Below, piece by piece: positions 11,945 through 17,727 of a stretch of 35,292 bases of DNA. Below the pieces are notes generated by a model. The model saw only the letters and a program-made list of their open reading frames with translations, made no database searches and was not told where the DNA came from. Every line of letters begins with the position of its first letter. The first letter of the stretch is position 1. The position numbers and the translations under genes are program-made. Location of the stretch: IMG/VR virus record IMGVR_UViG_3300043570_002878, positions 1 to 35,292 of that record; one strand, given 5' to 3'. The stretch is from a virus.

Positions 11945-11962
11945 TTTTTTAAATGCTACAAT
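11933..11962 (+). promoter_or_regulatory. Strong promoter reading into the gene-free stretch 11969-12217
   Basis: TTGACA (11933-11938), 18 bp, TACAAT (11957-11962) with an upstream TG. The -35 lies in the last codons of the oxygenase gene. No start codon follows soon, so the product may be a non-coding RNA. Confidence 0.55.
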
Positions 11963-12217
11963 CTTAGCCTTGGACAGTTTTCGGAGATAATATCAAGGGG
12001 TTAAACTCCAAGTGCGACAATGACGGAAGTTATTAGTCTGATGATCTAATCCATAGATTATTCAACCGATGAATTGCAGGCTTACAACCTTAAAAGACAA
12101 TTTCGGGGTCCTTTTACAAAAAAAGGGGTGTAGGGGTTGTATGCTCCAAATCTGGAAGTATCCAATTAAAAGAACATAATATAATAGATTATAATAATAT
12201 AAAGATATACTTAAGTT
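11945..12217 (+). other. Gene-free stretch, candidate structured RNA
   Basis: No reading frame convinces. After the promoter the sequence offers several stems: CTTGG with CCAAG, a GGGG/CTCC hairpin near 11998-12010, and CCTTTT/AAAAGG near 12111-12127. A small HNH nuclease gene follows, so a remnant of a mobile intron is conceivable, but I could not find group I core motifs. Confidence 0.35.
12206..12211 (+). promoter_or_regulatory. -10 box of the HNH gene, leaderless type
   Basis: TATACT ending 6 bp before the ATG at 12218; other TATAAT-like sequences lie just upstream. Confidence 0.5.
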
Positions 12218-12502
12218 ATGAAGTCGGAGAAGACGACTGATCGTAAACATAAAGCTTTTTTGATAGAATATATCCAAAAGCTAAAGTCTTCTACTCCTTG
12301 TATGGATTGTAAAATTTCTTATCCATACTACGTTATGGATTTTGATCATGTCCGTGGGCGTAAGCAAAAAAATGTAATGGAACTCATCCCTACATTATCT
12401 AAAAAGAAAATAGATGAGGAAATAGCAAAATGCGAGATAGTGTGTTCAAATTGCCACAGAATCAGAACTCATCGAAGGATAGTAAAAAAAGCGGGGAAAT
12501 AA
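12218..12502 (+). CDS. Small HNH endonuclease, 94 aa
   Basis: Contains CMDC, then VMDFDHVRGRK and CEIVCSNCHRIRTHRR, which is a standard HNH layout: a zinc-binding pair of CxxC motifs around a metal- and DNA-cutting DH...H site. Size fits free-standing phage HNH enzymes, which act as homing nucleases or DNA-nicking enzymes. No ribosome-binding site. A run of seven A residues near its end could allow a -1 shift into the 12430-12633 frame. Confidence 0.85.
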   Translation: MKSEKTTDRKHKAFLIEYIQKLKSSTPCMDCKISYPYYVMDFDHVRGRKQKNVMELIPTLSKKKIDEEIAKCEIVCSNCHRIRTHRRIVKKAGK

Positions 12503-12633
12503 GAATTTGGGACTTTGATCTTAGACCAATACCAGTAGATCATGAGACTGATTGGGAATACATCAATAGATGCCATAAGGTCCATACATACGTAGTTGGT
12601 CCTAATCCTCCAGCTATATGGTGGTCTATATAA
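12430..12633 (+). CDS. Open frame overlapping the HNH gene end; possible frameshifted extension
   Basis: From about 12490 onward this frame encodes a plausible protein segment containing IWDFDLRPIPVDHETDWEY and ending PPAIWWSI, clearly not a random shadow. No good start codon lies near its unique part, and the first 60 bp overlap the HNH gene. It may be expressed by -1 frameshifting at A7 (12484-12490), giving a 138-aa HNH fusion, from a weak start inside HNH, or be a relic of an indel. Function unknown. Confidence 0.45.
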   Translation: MRDSVFKLPQNQNSSKDSKKSGEIRIWDFDLRPIPVDHETDWEYINRCHKVHTYVVGPNPPAIWWSI

Positions 12634-12651
12634 TCTACATATATATTCTAG

Positions 12652-12680
12652 TTGACTAAGATATATATCAGATATATAAT
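12652..12680 (+). promoter_or_regulatory. Promoter of the 27-aa micropeptide, leaderless type
   Basis: TTGACT, 17 bp, TATAAT, with the -10 ending 6 bp before the ATG at 12687. One of the best sigma70-like sites in the window. Confidence 0.75.
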
Positions 12681-12686
12681 ACATAT

Positions 12687-12770
12687 ATGAGATCTATTTA
12701 TCAGAAATTAGTAGCAAGTGCTTTAATTATTATGATGGCATATATAGCATTTGCCTACATCTTAGCATAA
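12687..12770 (+). CDS. Membrane micropeptide, 27 aa
   Basis: Begins MRSIYQKLVASALIIMMA and ends AYILA. A basic N-terminus followed by one hydrophobic helix is typical of tiny membrane peptides that insert with the N-terminus in the cytoplasm. No ribosome-binding site, but a strong promoter places the transcript start at the ATG. Function unknown. Confidence 0.6.
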   Translation: MRSIYQKLVASALIIMMAYIAFAYILA

Positions 12771-12914
12771 ATTTAAAATAGCCTTTAAAAGCCTTCTAAG
12801 GCCTATATCCCAATTTTCTGGGTATATAGCTAGGGGTAAGTATGGGTTCTCTACTTTCGACGCACTGAAATTTTTGCAATTGCACTTATTGAGAGGATTT
12901 AGTATCCTATAACT
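12771..12914. other. Short gene-free gap with two hairpins
   Basis: GCCTT/AAGGC near 12790-12801 and CTATATCCC/GGGTATATAG (12803-12829, one bulge) can fold and may end the micropeptide transcript. The -10 of the next gene lies at its right end. Confidence 0.4.
12903..12908 (+). promoter_or_regulatory. Likely -10 box of the 12915 gene, leaderless type
   Basis: TATCCT ending 6 bp before the ATG; an overlapping TATAAC is an alternative. No ribosome-binding site at the usual distance. Confidence 0.45.
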
Positions 12915-13424
12915 ATGGAAGATCAATACATGACAAAAATTATGCAGGGCCCGTTTTTATGGGAATATCTAAATAAGACTCCTTATACTATTAGACAAAG
13001 AATGGCTGAGTATTTTTTAGCAGACGAACCCTTGGTAGTAGATGTGGGTACCTATAAAGTTCCACTTAAAGTTAATGGAGAACTAATATCTATAGATCCC
13101 CTTAATACATTTGAAGGCGGATATAATAAAGATGTTAAGATATTTTTGGAACAAGTTAACCCAATTAATTTTTCATTATCATGTCTAGGTCTAGCAATAC
13201 AAGGACCAGAAGAACAATGGGACGCATTTTTAGAGTTATTTAAAAGATCTAAAATAGCAGTTATAGAGTATTCTAGAGATGCTCATAATCATTCTGCTTT
13301 TGATAAGATAGAAGAGTTGTGTAAAATAAAAGACGTTTATTTCAAAGCTTACATGGATATGCCAGATATAGAATCTGAAGGCATTCCCCCATACCCTAAA
13401 AGAAAATTTTTAGTTTTTAAATAG
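12915..13424 (+). CDS. Possible methyltransferase-fold protein, 169 aa
   Basis: Around residue 40 the words LVVDVGTYKVPL and, 20 residues later, LISIDPLN look like the first two motifs of a class I methyltransferase (glycine-rich loop then an acidic residue). The later part (SCLGLAIQG, KIAVIEYSRD) fits alternating strands and helices. Motifs are imperfect, so it may be a degenerate or non-catalytic member. Leaderless start. Convergent with the 13410 gene, overlapping it by 15 bp. Confidence 0.5.
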   Translation: MEDQYMTKIMQGPFLWEYLNKTPYTIRQRMAEYFLADEPLVVDVGTYKVPLKVNGELISIDPLNTFEGGYNKDVKIFLEQVNPINFSLSCLGLAIQGPEEQWDAFLELFKRSKIAVIEYSRDAHNHSAFDKIEELCKIKDVYFKAYMDMPDIESEGIPPYPKRKFLVFK

Positions 13425-13559
13425 TTTACCCCAGAAAAATATTTTTTTAAGAAAGGCTTCAAATTTATTTTGCATTCTAAGCTCATTACTTTCATTCCTA
13501 TAATGCTCTGATTGAAAATAAGGACTAAACATTTGCTTAGAAAAGTGTCTTGGACTCAT
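13410..13559 (-). CDS. Basic microprotein, 49 aa
   Basis: Begins MSPRHFSKQMFSPYFQSEHY and ends KIFFWGKLFKN. The ATG overlaps the upstream stop as ATGA, and a TATAAT box inside the upstream gene ends exactly 6 bp before it, so it could be made either by coupling or from its own leaderless mRNA. Amphipathic, basic C-terminus. Function unknown. Its 3' end overlaps the convergent 12915-13424 gene. Confidence 0.65.
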   Translation of the reverse strand: MSPRHFSKQMFSPYFQSEHYRNESNELRMQNKFEAFLKKIFFWGKLFKN

Positions 13560-14398
13560 GACTCTATTATACCCTCATTTGGTTTAAAAGGTTCATTATA
13601 GCTGTAGTCTTTATTGGTTTGATCTTTATCGTATTTTAAATCATGTAAGTTTTCTAAGTTAGTCCAGAAATCCTCTTTTTTATCAGAATTTTTTTCTCTA
13701 TATCTACCCTTTACTAAATGATCATCGCACACAGTAACAGTTTTAAATTCAGGAAGATTTATATCCCTAGACTCTCCTGGATTTAAAGGTTCCCACGGAG
13801 CACCAATTATTATCCAGCGAACGGCATTTTTTTCACAAAAATGACATTTAATGCTATTTAACTCATTTAAAGTTATAGACCAAGCCTTGCTAGATTCATT
13901 TTTTAACATTGGCTCATTTATATAATAAGAAGATTTTGATCTATCAGATTTATTTAAATGATGAAATGGTGCATTTTCATGAGTTAATGAATAGGTATAA
14001 TCAAATACTCCTGGGCCATCAAATGGAATTGCTGGGGCACAAAGATGATCTATCAATAGTTCGGCGTCAACTAAAGGTTCAGTCAAAAACAAATCAAACC
14101 TAATTTCAGCAGGATAAACGCTATCTAATATTTTCATAACAAAATATCCGTTTGTCATATATTGAGTAGCAATAAAACCTTCATTTCCAGGCTCTTCTAT
14201 TTTAACAATATAGGGAAGTCCAATTTGTTTGCCTAAATAATTCAAATGCATTTTGCCTCTACCGTAATCACATAAGTGATTATCTGAGTACGTAAAAAGG
14301 CCACACAGCATGTTGTTTAGCCATTGAATATCTTTAATTGGATTTATTGTGTATCCATGCAAATTAAATCTACTGCAATATTTTAAATTTTTATCCAT
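13556..14398 (-). CDS. Hypothetical protein with C-terminal zinc knuckle, 280 aa
   Basis: Begins MDKNLKYCSRFNLHGYTIN. The first 170 residues are mixed alpha/beta with no motif I recognise. CHFCEKNAVRWIII and, about 40 residues later, CDDHL form a C-x2-C ... C-x2-H zinc site much like that of the small DUF7455-like protein at 717-944. Extended -10 TGCTAGAAT ends 6 bp before the ATG. Terminator hairpin 14415-14448 lies just upstream. Function unknown. Confidence 0.72.
   Translation of the reverse strand: MDKNLKYCSRFNLHGYTINPIKDIQWLNNMLCGLFTYSDNHLCDYGRGKMHLNYLGKQIGLPYIVKIEEPGNEGFIATQYMTNGYFVMKILDSVYPAEIRFDLFLTEPLVDAELLIDHLCAPAIPFDGPGVFDYTYSLTHENAPFHHLNKSDRSKSSYYINEPMLKNESSKAWSITLNELNSIKCHFCEKNAVRWIIIGAPWEPLNPGESRDINLPEFKTVTVCDDHLVKGRYREKNSDKKEDFWTNLENLHDLKYDKDQTNKDYSYNEPFKPNEGIIES
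13566..13571 (-). promoter_or_regulatory. -10 box of the 13559 gene, leaderless type
   Basis: TATAAT within the last codons of the 13556-14398 gene, 6 bp before the ATG. Confidence 0.55.
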
Positions 14399-14404
14399 TA
14401 GTAT

Positions 14405-14413
14405 ATTCTAGCA
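14405..14413 (-). promoter_or_regulatory. Extended -10 promoter of the 14398 gene, leaderless type
   Basis: TGCTAGAAT reading leftward; the -10 ends 6 bp before the ATG at 14398. Confidence 0.65.
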
Positions 14414-14414
14414 G

Positions 14415-14448
14415 AAAACCCAATCAGAGGCGGATCCGATTGGGTTTT
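14415..14448 (-). terminator. Bidirectional intrinsic terminator
   Basis: AAAACCCAATC pairs with GATTGGGTTTT (11 bp) around a 12-base loop, giving A-tract/T-tract flanks in both directions. It ends the leftward operon 14509-16567. Confidence 0.85.
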
Positions 14449-14508
14449 GCTACTTATTGTAGCTACGTAAGGAGCCTAAGCTCGACTTACAAAATAAGTA
14501 TATAATTA

Positions 14509-15339
14509 TTATTTTTCTAAGTCAATAATATTATTTTTTTTATTTAACATTTTTTCATTTATTATTTTTGTTTTTTCTTCTATCATTTCAGCAAACTGAG
14601 GGTTAGCTCTTAATGGAGAATTCCATTCATTTAATTGGTCTTCTGTAGGATTTTCATATTTTCCTATTTGTTCATACCATTCAGGAGTTTTATAATTATA
14701 AAATGTGCCTGGGTTATCTTCTGCTAATAATGCAAAACAGGAAAATGCAAATCTAACTCCAGATTCAGTTTCTCTTGTTCCATGATCATATGGAGAACAT
14801 GCCCCATGCAAAACTATATCTCCTGGTTCAGGCTGGACTTCAAAACAAGGCTCTTCTAATCTTTCTTTGCTAATCTCTAAACCTTCTTTTACACTACCGT
14901 CTGGATTTATATTCGGATAAAATAATTTTCCACCAGTAAATTCTCCAAAATATGCAATCATTCCATATTCTAATTCACAACAAGTGGTCCATTGATCAAT
15001 TTCTAATAACATGTGGCAGTTGCCTTTTCCTGGGCTATCCGAATGAACAAACATTCCTTCATCTCCAGGCATTGCCATCATAAAGTTTGTAACTGGGTGT
15101 ATAACAATTTCTGGATGAATTAATTCTGACATAAATTTCCAAAGCGGGAAGCTGCTTGGAAAAGAATGAGTCATTTTATCTTGATACCAGTCTCTAACAC
15201 TCCAGTCATTGTCATTTGATCCTCTAACAAAAGTATTTAAATCTTTAGTAATTGTTTCTGACATTTCTTTAGGAATAATATTTTTAAATATATAAATTCT
15301 GTCAGCTAATTTTATACATTGTGGATGATCATAAAACAT
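14509..15339 (-). CDS. 2-oxoglutarate/Fe(II) dioxygenase, 276 aa
   Basis: MFVHSDSPG near residue 95 supplies the HxD pair; GDIVLHGACSPYDHGTRETESGVRFAFS gives the distal His (YDH) and the 2OG-binding Arg. Overall like prolyl-4-hydroxylase-type enzymes, but it lacks the YLNDDYEGGE word (AYFGEFTGGKLFY instead), so it belongs to another branch. The last 50 residues are charged. Ribosome-binding site AGAGGAAAT; an internal TATAAT at 15373-15378 may add transcription. Last gene before the terminator. Confidence 0.85.
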   Translation of the reverse strand: MFYDHPQCIKLADRIYIFKNIIPKEMSETITKDLNTFVRGSNDNDWSVRDWYQDKMTHSFPSSFPLWKFMSELIHPEIVIHPVTNFMMAMPGDEGMFVHSDSPGKGNCHMLLEIDQWTTCCELEYGMIAYFGEFTGGKLFYPNINPDGSVKEGLEISKERLEEPCFEVQPEPGDIVLHGACSPYDHGTRETESGVRFAFSCFALLAEDNPGTFYNYKTPEWYEQIGKYENPTEDQLNEWNSPLRANPQFAEMIEEKTKIINEKMLNKKNNIIDLEK

Positions 15340-15372
15340 AATATTTCCTCTTTTCTAAAAGTCATATATTAC

Positions 15373-15378
15373 ATTATA
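15373..15378 (-). promoter_or_regulatory. Possible promoter -10 before the 15339 oxygenase
   Basis: TATAAT reading leftward within a very AT-rich 50-bp gap. No clear -35. Confidence 0.35.
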
Positions 15379-15389
15379 TCACTTAATAA

Positions 15390-15578
15390 TTATAAATTAA
15401 TAATTGATTTTTCTACTAATCTATCATACATACTTAAGGATATTGCTTCAAAAGAAGGTTTCCCTTGTTCTATGTGCTGCTCAGATTCCTCATCAGAAAT
15501 TCCAGCATTAGAATATATCAATCTCATATCTTCAATAAAGCCATCAACCATTATTTTTACTACTTCTTCTTTATTCAT
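15390..15578 (-). CDS. Hypothetical acidic protein, 62 aa
   Basis: Start taken as MNKEEVVKIMVDGFIEDM, whose ATG overlaps the upstream stop (ATGAATAA); a GTG four codons upstream is less likely. The protein is helical and acidic, with no motif recognised. Member of the 14509-16567 operon. Confidence 0.75.
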   Translation of the reverse strand: MNKEEVVKIMVDGFIEDMRLIYSNAGISDEESEQHIEQGKPSFEAISLSMYDRLVEKSIINL

Positions 15579-15792
15579 TTGAGTCTCCACCTTCTGTTGT
15601 AAATGCAGGGGCTGGGCCTAATAAAAATCCCTTTTCATGATACTCTATCAATTTAGCCACTTCATCCCCATCATCCTTTGATGAGTATTTTGCCAATAAC
15701 GTTAAAACATCATATATTCTATGTAGCATTATATAATTTACCATAGGCAAATTATCTTCAAGATTTTTGGCTTGCTTGTTATCGTCAGACAT
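15571..15792 (-). CDS. Hypothetical protein, 73 aa
   Basis: The ATG at 15792 (MSDDNKQAKNLEDNL) overlaps the end of the upstream gene by 8 bp. The central segment VNYIMLHRIYDVLTLLA is an amphipathic helix, and the tail is acidic and Gly-rich (GPAPAFTTEGGDSNE). Function unknown. The longer frame from 15801 adds three residues without a better start site. Confidence 0.75.
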   Translation of the reverse strand: MSDDNKQAKNLEDNLPMVNYIMLHRIYDVLTLLAKYSSKDDGDEVAKLIEYHEKGFLLGPAPAFTTEGGDSNE

Positions 15793-15997
15793 TTTTACCA
15801 ACTCTTTCTTTCATGTCGCTATACAATTTTTCTCCAATAAATTTTTTATAGGAGCATGATAAACAATATAAGTATATATTGTCTTCCAAATCTAAATTAG
15901 ATTGAAGAAGGCCTTGGTCCATTGGGCACTCAAGCCTAGGCACAAGACCATCTTCTGATAAAGCTATATATTGAGATACATATTGTATCCGTCGCAA
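15785..15997 (-). CDS. Zinc-ribbon protein, 70 aa, TTG start
   Basis: The core LECPMDQG, DNIYLYCLSCSYK has CPxD and CxxC spaced about 25 residues apart, a compact treble-clef or zinc-ribbon pattern common in small phage proteins. AAGGAG lies 7 bases before a TTG that I take as start; no ATG is better placed. It directly follows the lysozyme-like gene and overlaps the next gene by 8 bp. It may bind nucleic acid or another protein. Confidence 0.75.
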   Translation of the reverse strand: MRRIQYVSQYIALSEDGLVPRLECPMDQGLLQSNLDLEDNIYLYCLSCSYKKFIGEKLYSDMKERVGKNV

Positions 15998-16006
15998 AAT
16001 TGCTCC

Positions 16007-16567
16007 TTAAGCTTTAGGGAATTGATTAATCAACTCCTTGGCCTTTCCTATTGAGTTAGGCCATGATGACCAATCTTTTCCGCCCTTGGTCATATAATAC
16101 GTTATCTCTGCGTTTGTTACTGGGTCAAATAATTCCTTATTTGAAACTAAATTAAATTTTTCTAATCTATCTATGCCTAGTTCCCCAAGCATATTAATTT
16201 GAAAAATCCCGTAAGATTTATCGCCAGTTGATTTGTTGTCGTTTAGAGCAAGCGGTCTCCCGTTAGACTCTACCCTAGCAACAGCCCAAGCTGTTTTTAA
16301 AGCAATTCCTTCAAATCCTACAGCCCATAATAAATCTTTTAAATCTTCGGCTGCAAGCATTTCAGAATGCTTATAAGTTTCATTGCTGAACTTATTTATT
16401 ATTTCTCTCTTTAGTTGTTTTTCGGTTTTTTGTACCTTCTCAGGCGCAGTTGTTAAAGCTTGACTGATTGTAGGACCAGGCTGGACTGTAAATAAAAATA
16501 ATGTTATCATTATAATAACAGTCCAATTATGAACTACATCGCTCAAACTTTGTTTGATTCTCTCCAT
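16007..16567 (-). CDS. Lysozyme / transglycosylase-like protein with N-terminal membrane anchor, 186 aa
   Basis: Residues about 16-32 (WTVIIMITLFLFTVQPG) form a signal-anchor. The domain from about residue 70 has TAWAVARVESNGRP with the probable catalytic Glu, SYGIFQINM and NAEITYYM...GGKDWSSWP, the order found in SLT/lysozyme-type folds. It should cleave peptidoglycan glycan strands. The second ATG (16567) is chosen because AGGAGG sits 7 bases before it; the first is too close. Likely an endolysin, here controlled by its own promoter. Confidence 0.82.
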   Translation of the reverse strand: MERIKQSLSDVVHNWTVIIMITLFLFTVQPGPTISQALTTAPEKVQKTEKQLKREIINKFSNETYKHSEMLAAEDLKDLLWAVGFEGIALKTAWAVARVESNGRPLALNDNKSTGDKSYGIFQINMLGELGIDRLEKFNLVSNKELFDPVTNAEITYYMTKGGKDWSSWPNSIGKAKELINQFPKA

Positions 16568-16595
16568 TGGCATTCCTCCTTTAGAGATAACGAAC

Positions 16596-16601
16596 TATAA
16601 T
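16596..16601 (+). promoter_or_regulatory. Possible rightward -10 for the 16652 glycosyltransferase
   Basis: TATAAT on the plus strand overlaps the leftward -10, so the two divergent promoters would compete. No clear -35. Confidence 0.35.
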
Positions 16602-16629
16602 AGTAGCATTGATTACTTAAGCGTGTCAA
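16600..16629 (-). promoter_or_regulatory. Promoter of the lysozyme-like operon
   Basis: TTGACA (16629-16624), 18 bp, TACTAT (16605-16600), followed by an AAAGGAGG ribosome-binding site. A conventional sigma70 promoter, unlike the left-arm type. Confidence 0.7.
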
Positions 16630-16651
16630 CCCAGTTGACCAGAAAGAATTT

Positions 16652-17641
16652 ATGAATATTTCATTTTCTACGCCTATTGTTAACCTGAGAACTAATAATG
16701 GATACGGATATGCAAGTAAAAATATAATAAAATCTTTAAATAACTTAGGACACTTTACTCCATTTCAAGATCCAAAATCTAAATTACAATTAAATTTTTC
16801 ACAACCATCACATTTTAAATTACATAAAAATCAATATCAAATTAGTTATACACCATGGGAATCTACTGTAATTCCAAAAGATTGGAAATATTATATGGAT
16901 GCATGCGACGAAGTTTGGGTAACTTCAGATTGGTGTGCAAATGTATTTGAAGATAATGGTTTTAAGGTTTCTAATGTATACCCACACGGCATTGATCCTA
17001 TGTGGATACCAAATAGAAGAAAAGAAGAGGGTGTAATTAAATTTTTGCATATAGGAGAACCAGCACCAAGAAAAGCTGGACAAATGGTACTAGATGCATT
17101 CGGCAGCTTGTTTGGAAATAAAGAAGGATATTCATTAACCATTAAAGCAGATCAAATAAATACAACTAGAGTATATAACAATTATCTAGATAAAAATATT
17201 TTAGGTGTTCCAGATAAATATTACAACAATGTGTCTGTAATTACAGATGTTTTAAATGACGAAGAACTTGTAAACCTGTATCAGTCTCATGATGTTTTAG
17301 TATATCCAAGCTATGGAGAAGGATTTGGATTTATTCCACTGCAAGCACTAGCAACTGGCATGCCAACAATTTGTACAAGCGGCTGGGCGCATTACGAAAA
17401 ATATTTAGGTCCATTAAAATTAAAATCAGAACTAATAGATTCACCTTGGCCATTCCCACACGAAGGAAAAGTTTTTGAGCCAAACTATCAACACCTACTT
17501 GAACTTATGAGAGACGTTTCAATAAACTTTAATGCATATTCAGGATATTATTTTGCTCAGTCAACTAAAATACATAAAGATTATAATTGGAAACAGTTGA
17601 CTAAGAATTCATTTGATAAAATTTTAAAAAAACTTAATTAA
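16652..17641 (+). CDS. GT4-type glycosyltransferase (GT-B fold), 329 aa
   Basis: N-terminal GYGYASKNII is the usual glycine-rich start for this group. FLHIGEPAPRKAGQMVLDAF opens the C-terminal domain, and VYPSYGEGFGFIPLQALATG carries the conserved Glu pair that binds the nucleotide sugar. This is the family 1 / GT4 layout of bacterial glycosyltransferases. It probably adds a sugar to a cell-surface glycan or virion protein. The start lacks a strong ribosome-binding site (AGAAAGAATTT). Lies between the lysozyme-like gene and the reductase. Confidence 0.87.
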   Translation: MNISFSTPIVNLRTNNGYGYASKNIIKSLNNLGHFTPFQDPKSKLQLNFSQPSHFKLHKNQYQISYTPWESTVIPKDWKYYMDACDEVWVTSDWCANVFEDNGFKVSNVYPHGIDPMWIPNRRKEEGVIKFLHIGEPAPRKAGQMVLDAFGSLFGNKEGYSLTIKADQINTTRVYNNYLDKNILGVPDKYYNNVSVITDVLNDEELVNLYQSHDVLVYPSYGEGFGFIPLQALATGMPTICTSGWAHYEKYLGPLKLKSELIDSPWPFPHEGKVFEPNYQHLLELMRDVSINFNAYSGYYFAQSTKIHKDYNWKQLTKNSFDKILKKLN

Positions 17642-17665
17642 AACCTAGACCAATAAAATAAAGTT

Positions 17666-17674
17666 TGGTACACT
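17666..17674 (+). promoter_or_regulatory. Possible extended -10 for the reductase gene
   Basis: TTTGGTACACT: TG, one base, TACACT, about 50 bases before the ATG at 17728. Confidence 0.35.
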
Positions 17675-17727
17675 TAGACTTCAATCAAATTTTAAAACTG
17701 CGTTGGCGGAGAAAAGGTCGTATATAA

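Noticed and set aside
11969-12130. Group I or group II intron, or tmRNA
   Set aside because: I found no conserved core or tag-peptide frame; only generic stems are visible.
13556-14398. SAM-decarboxylase-like enzyme
   Set aside because: A few words looked suggestive, but no pro-enzyme cleavage Ser or catalytic motif is present.
9995-17712. Similar words CCGCCGACGCACTTTTA (near 9999), CGACGCACT (near 12858) and the reverse of CCGCCAACGCAGTTTTA (near 17690)
   Set aside because: Short, imperfect, in mixed orientation and without a common context; may be chance.
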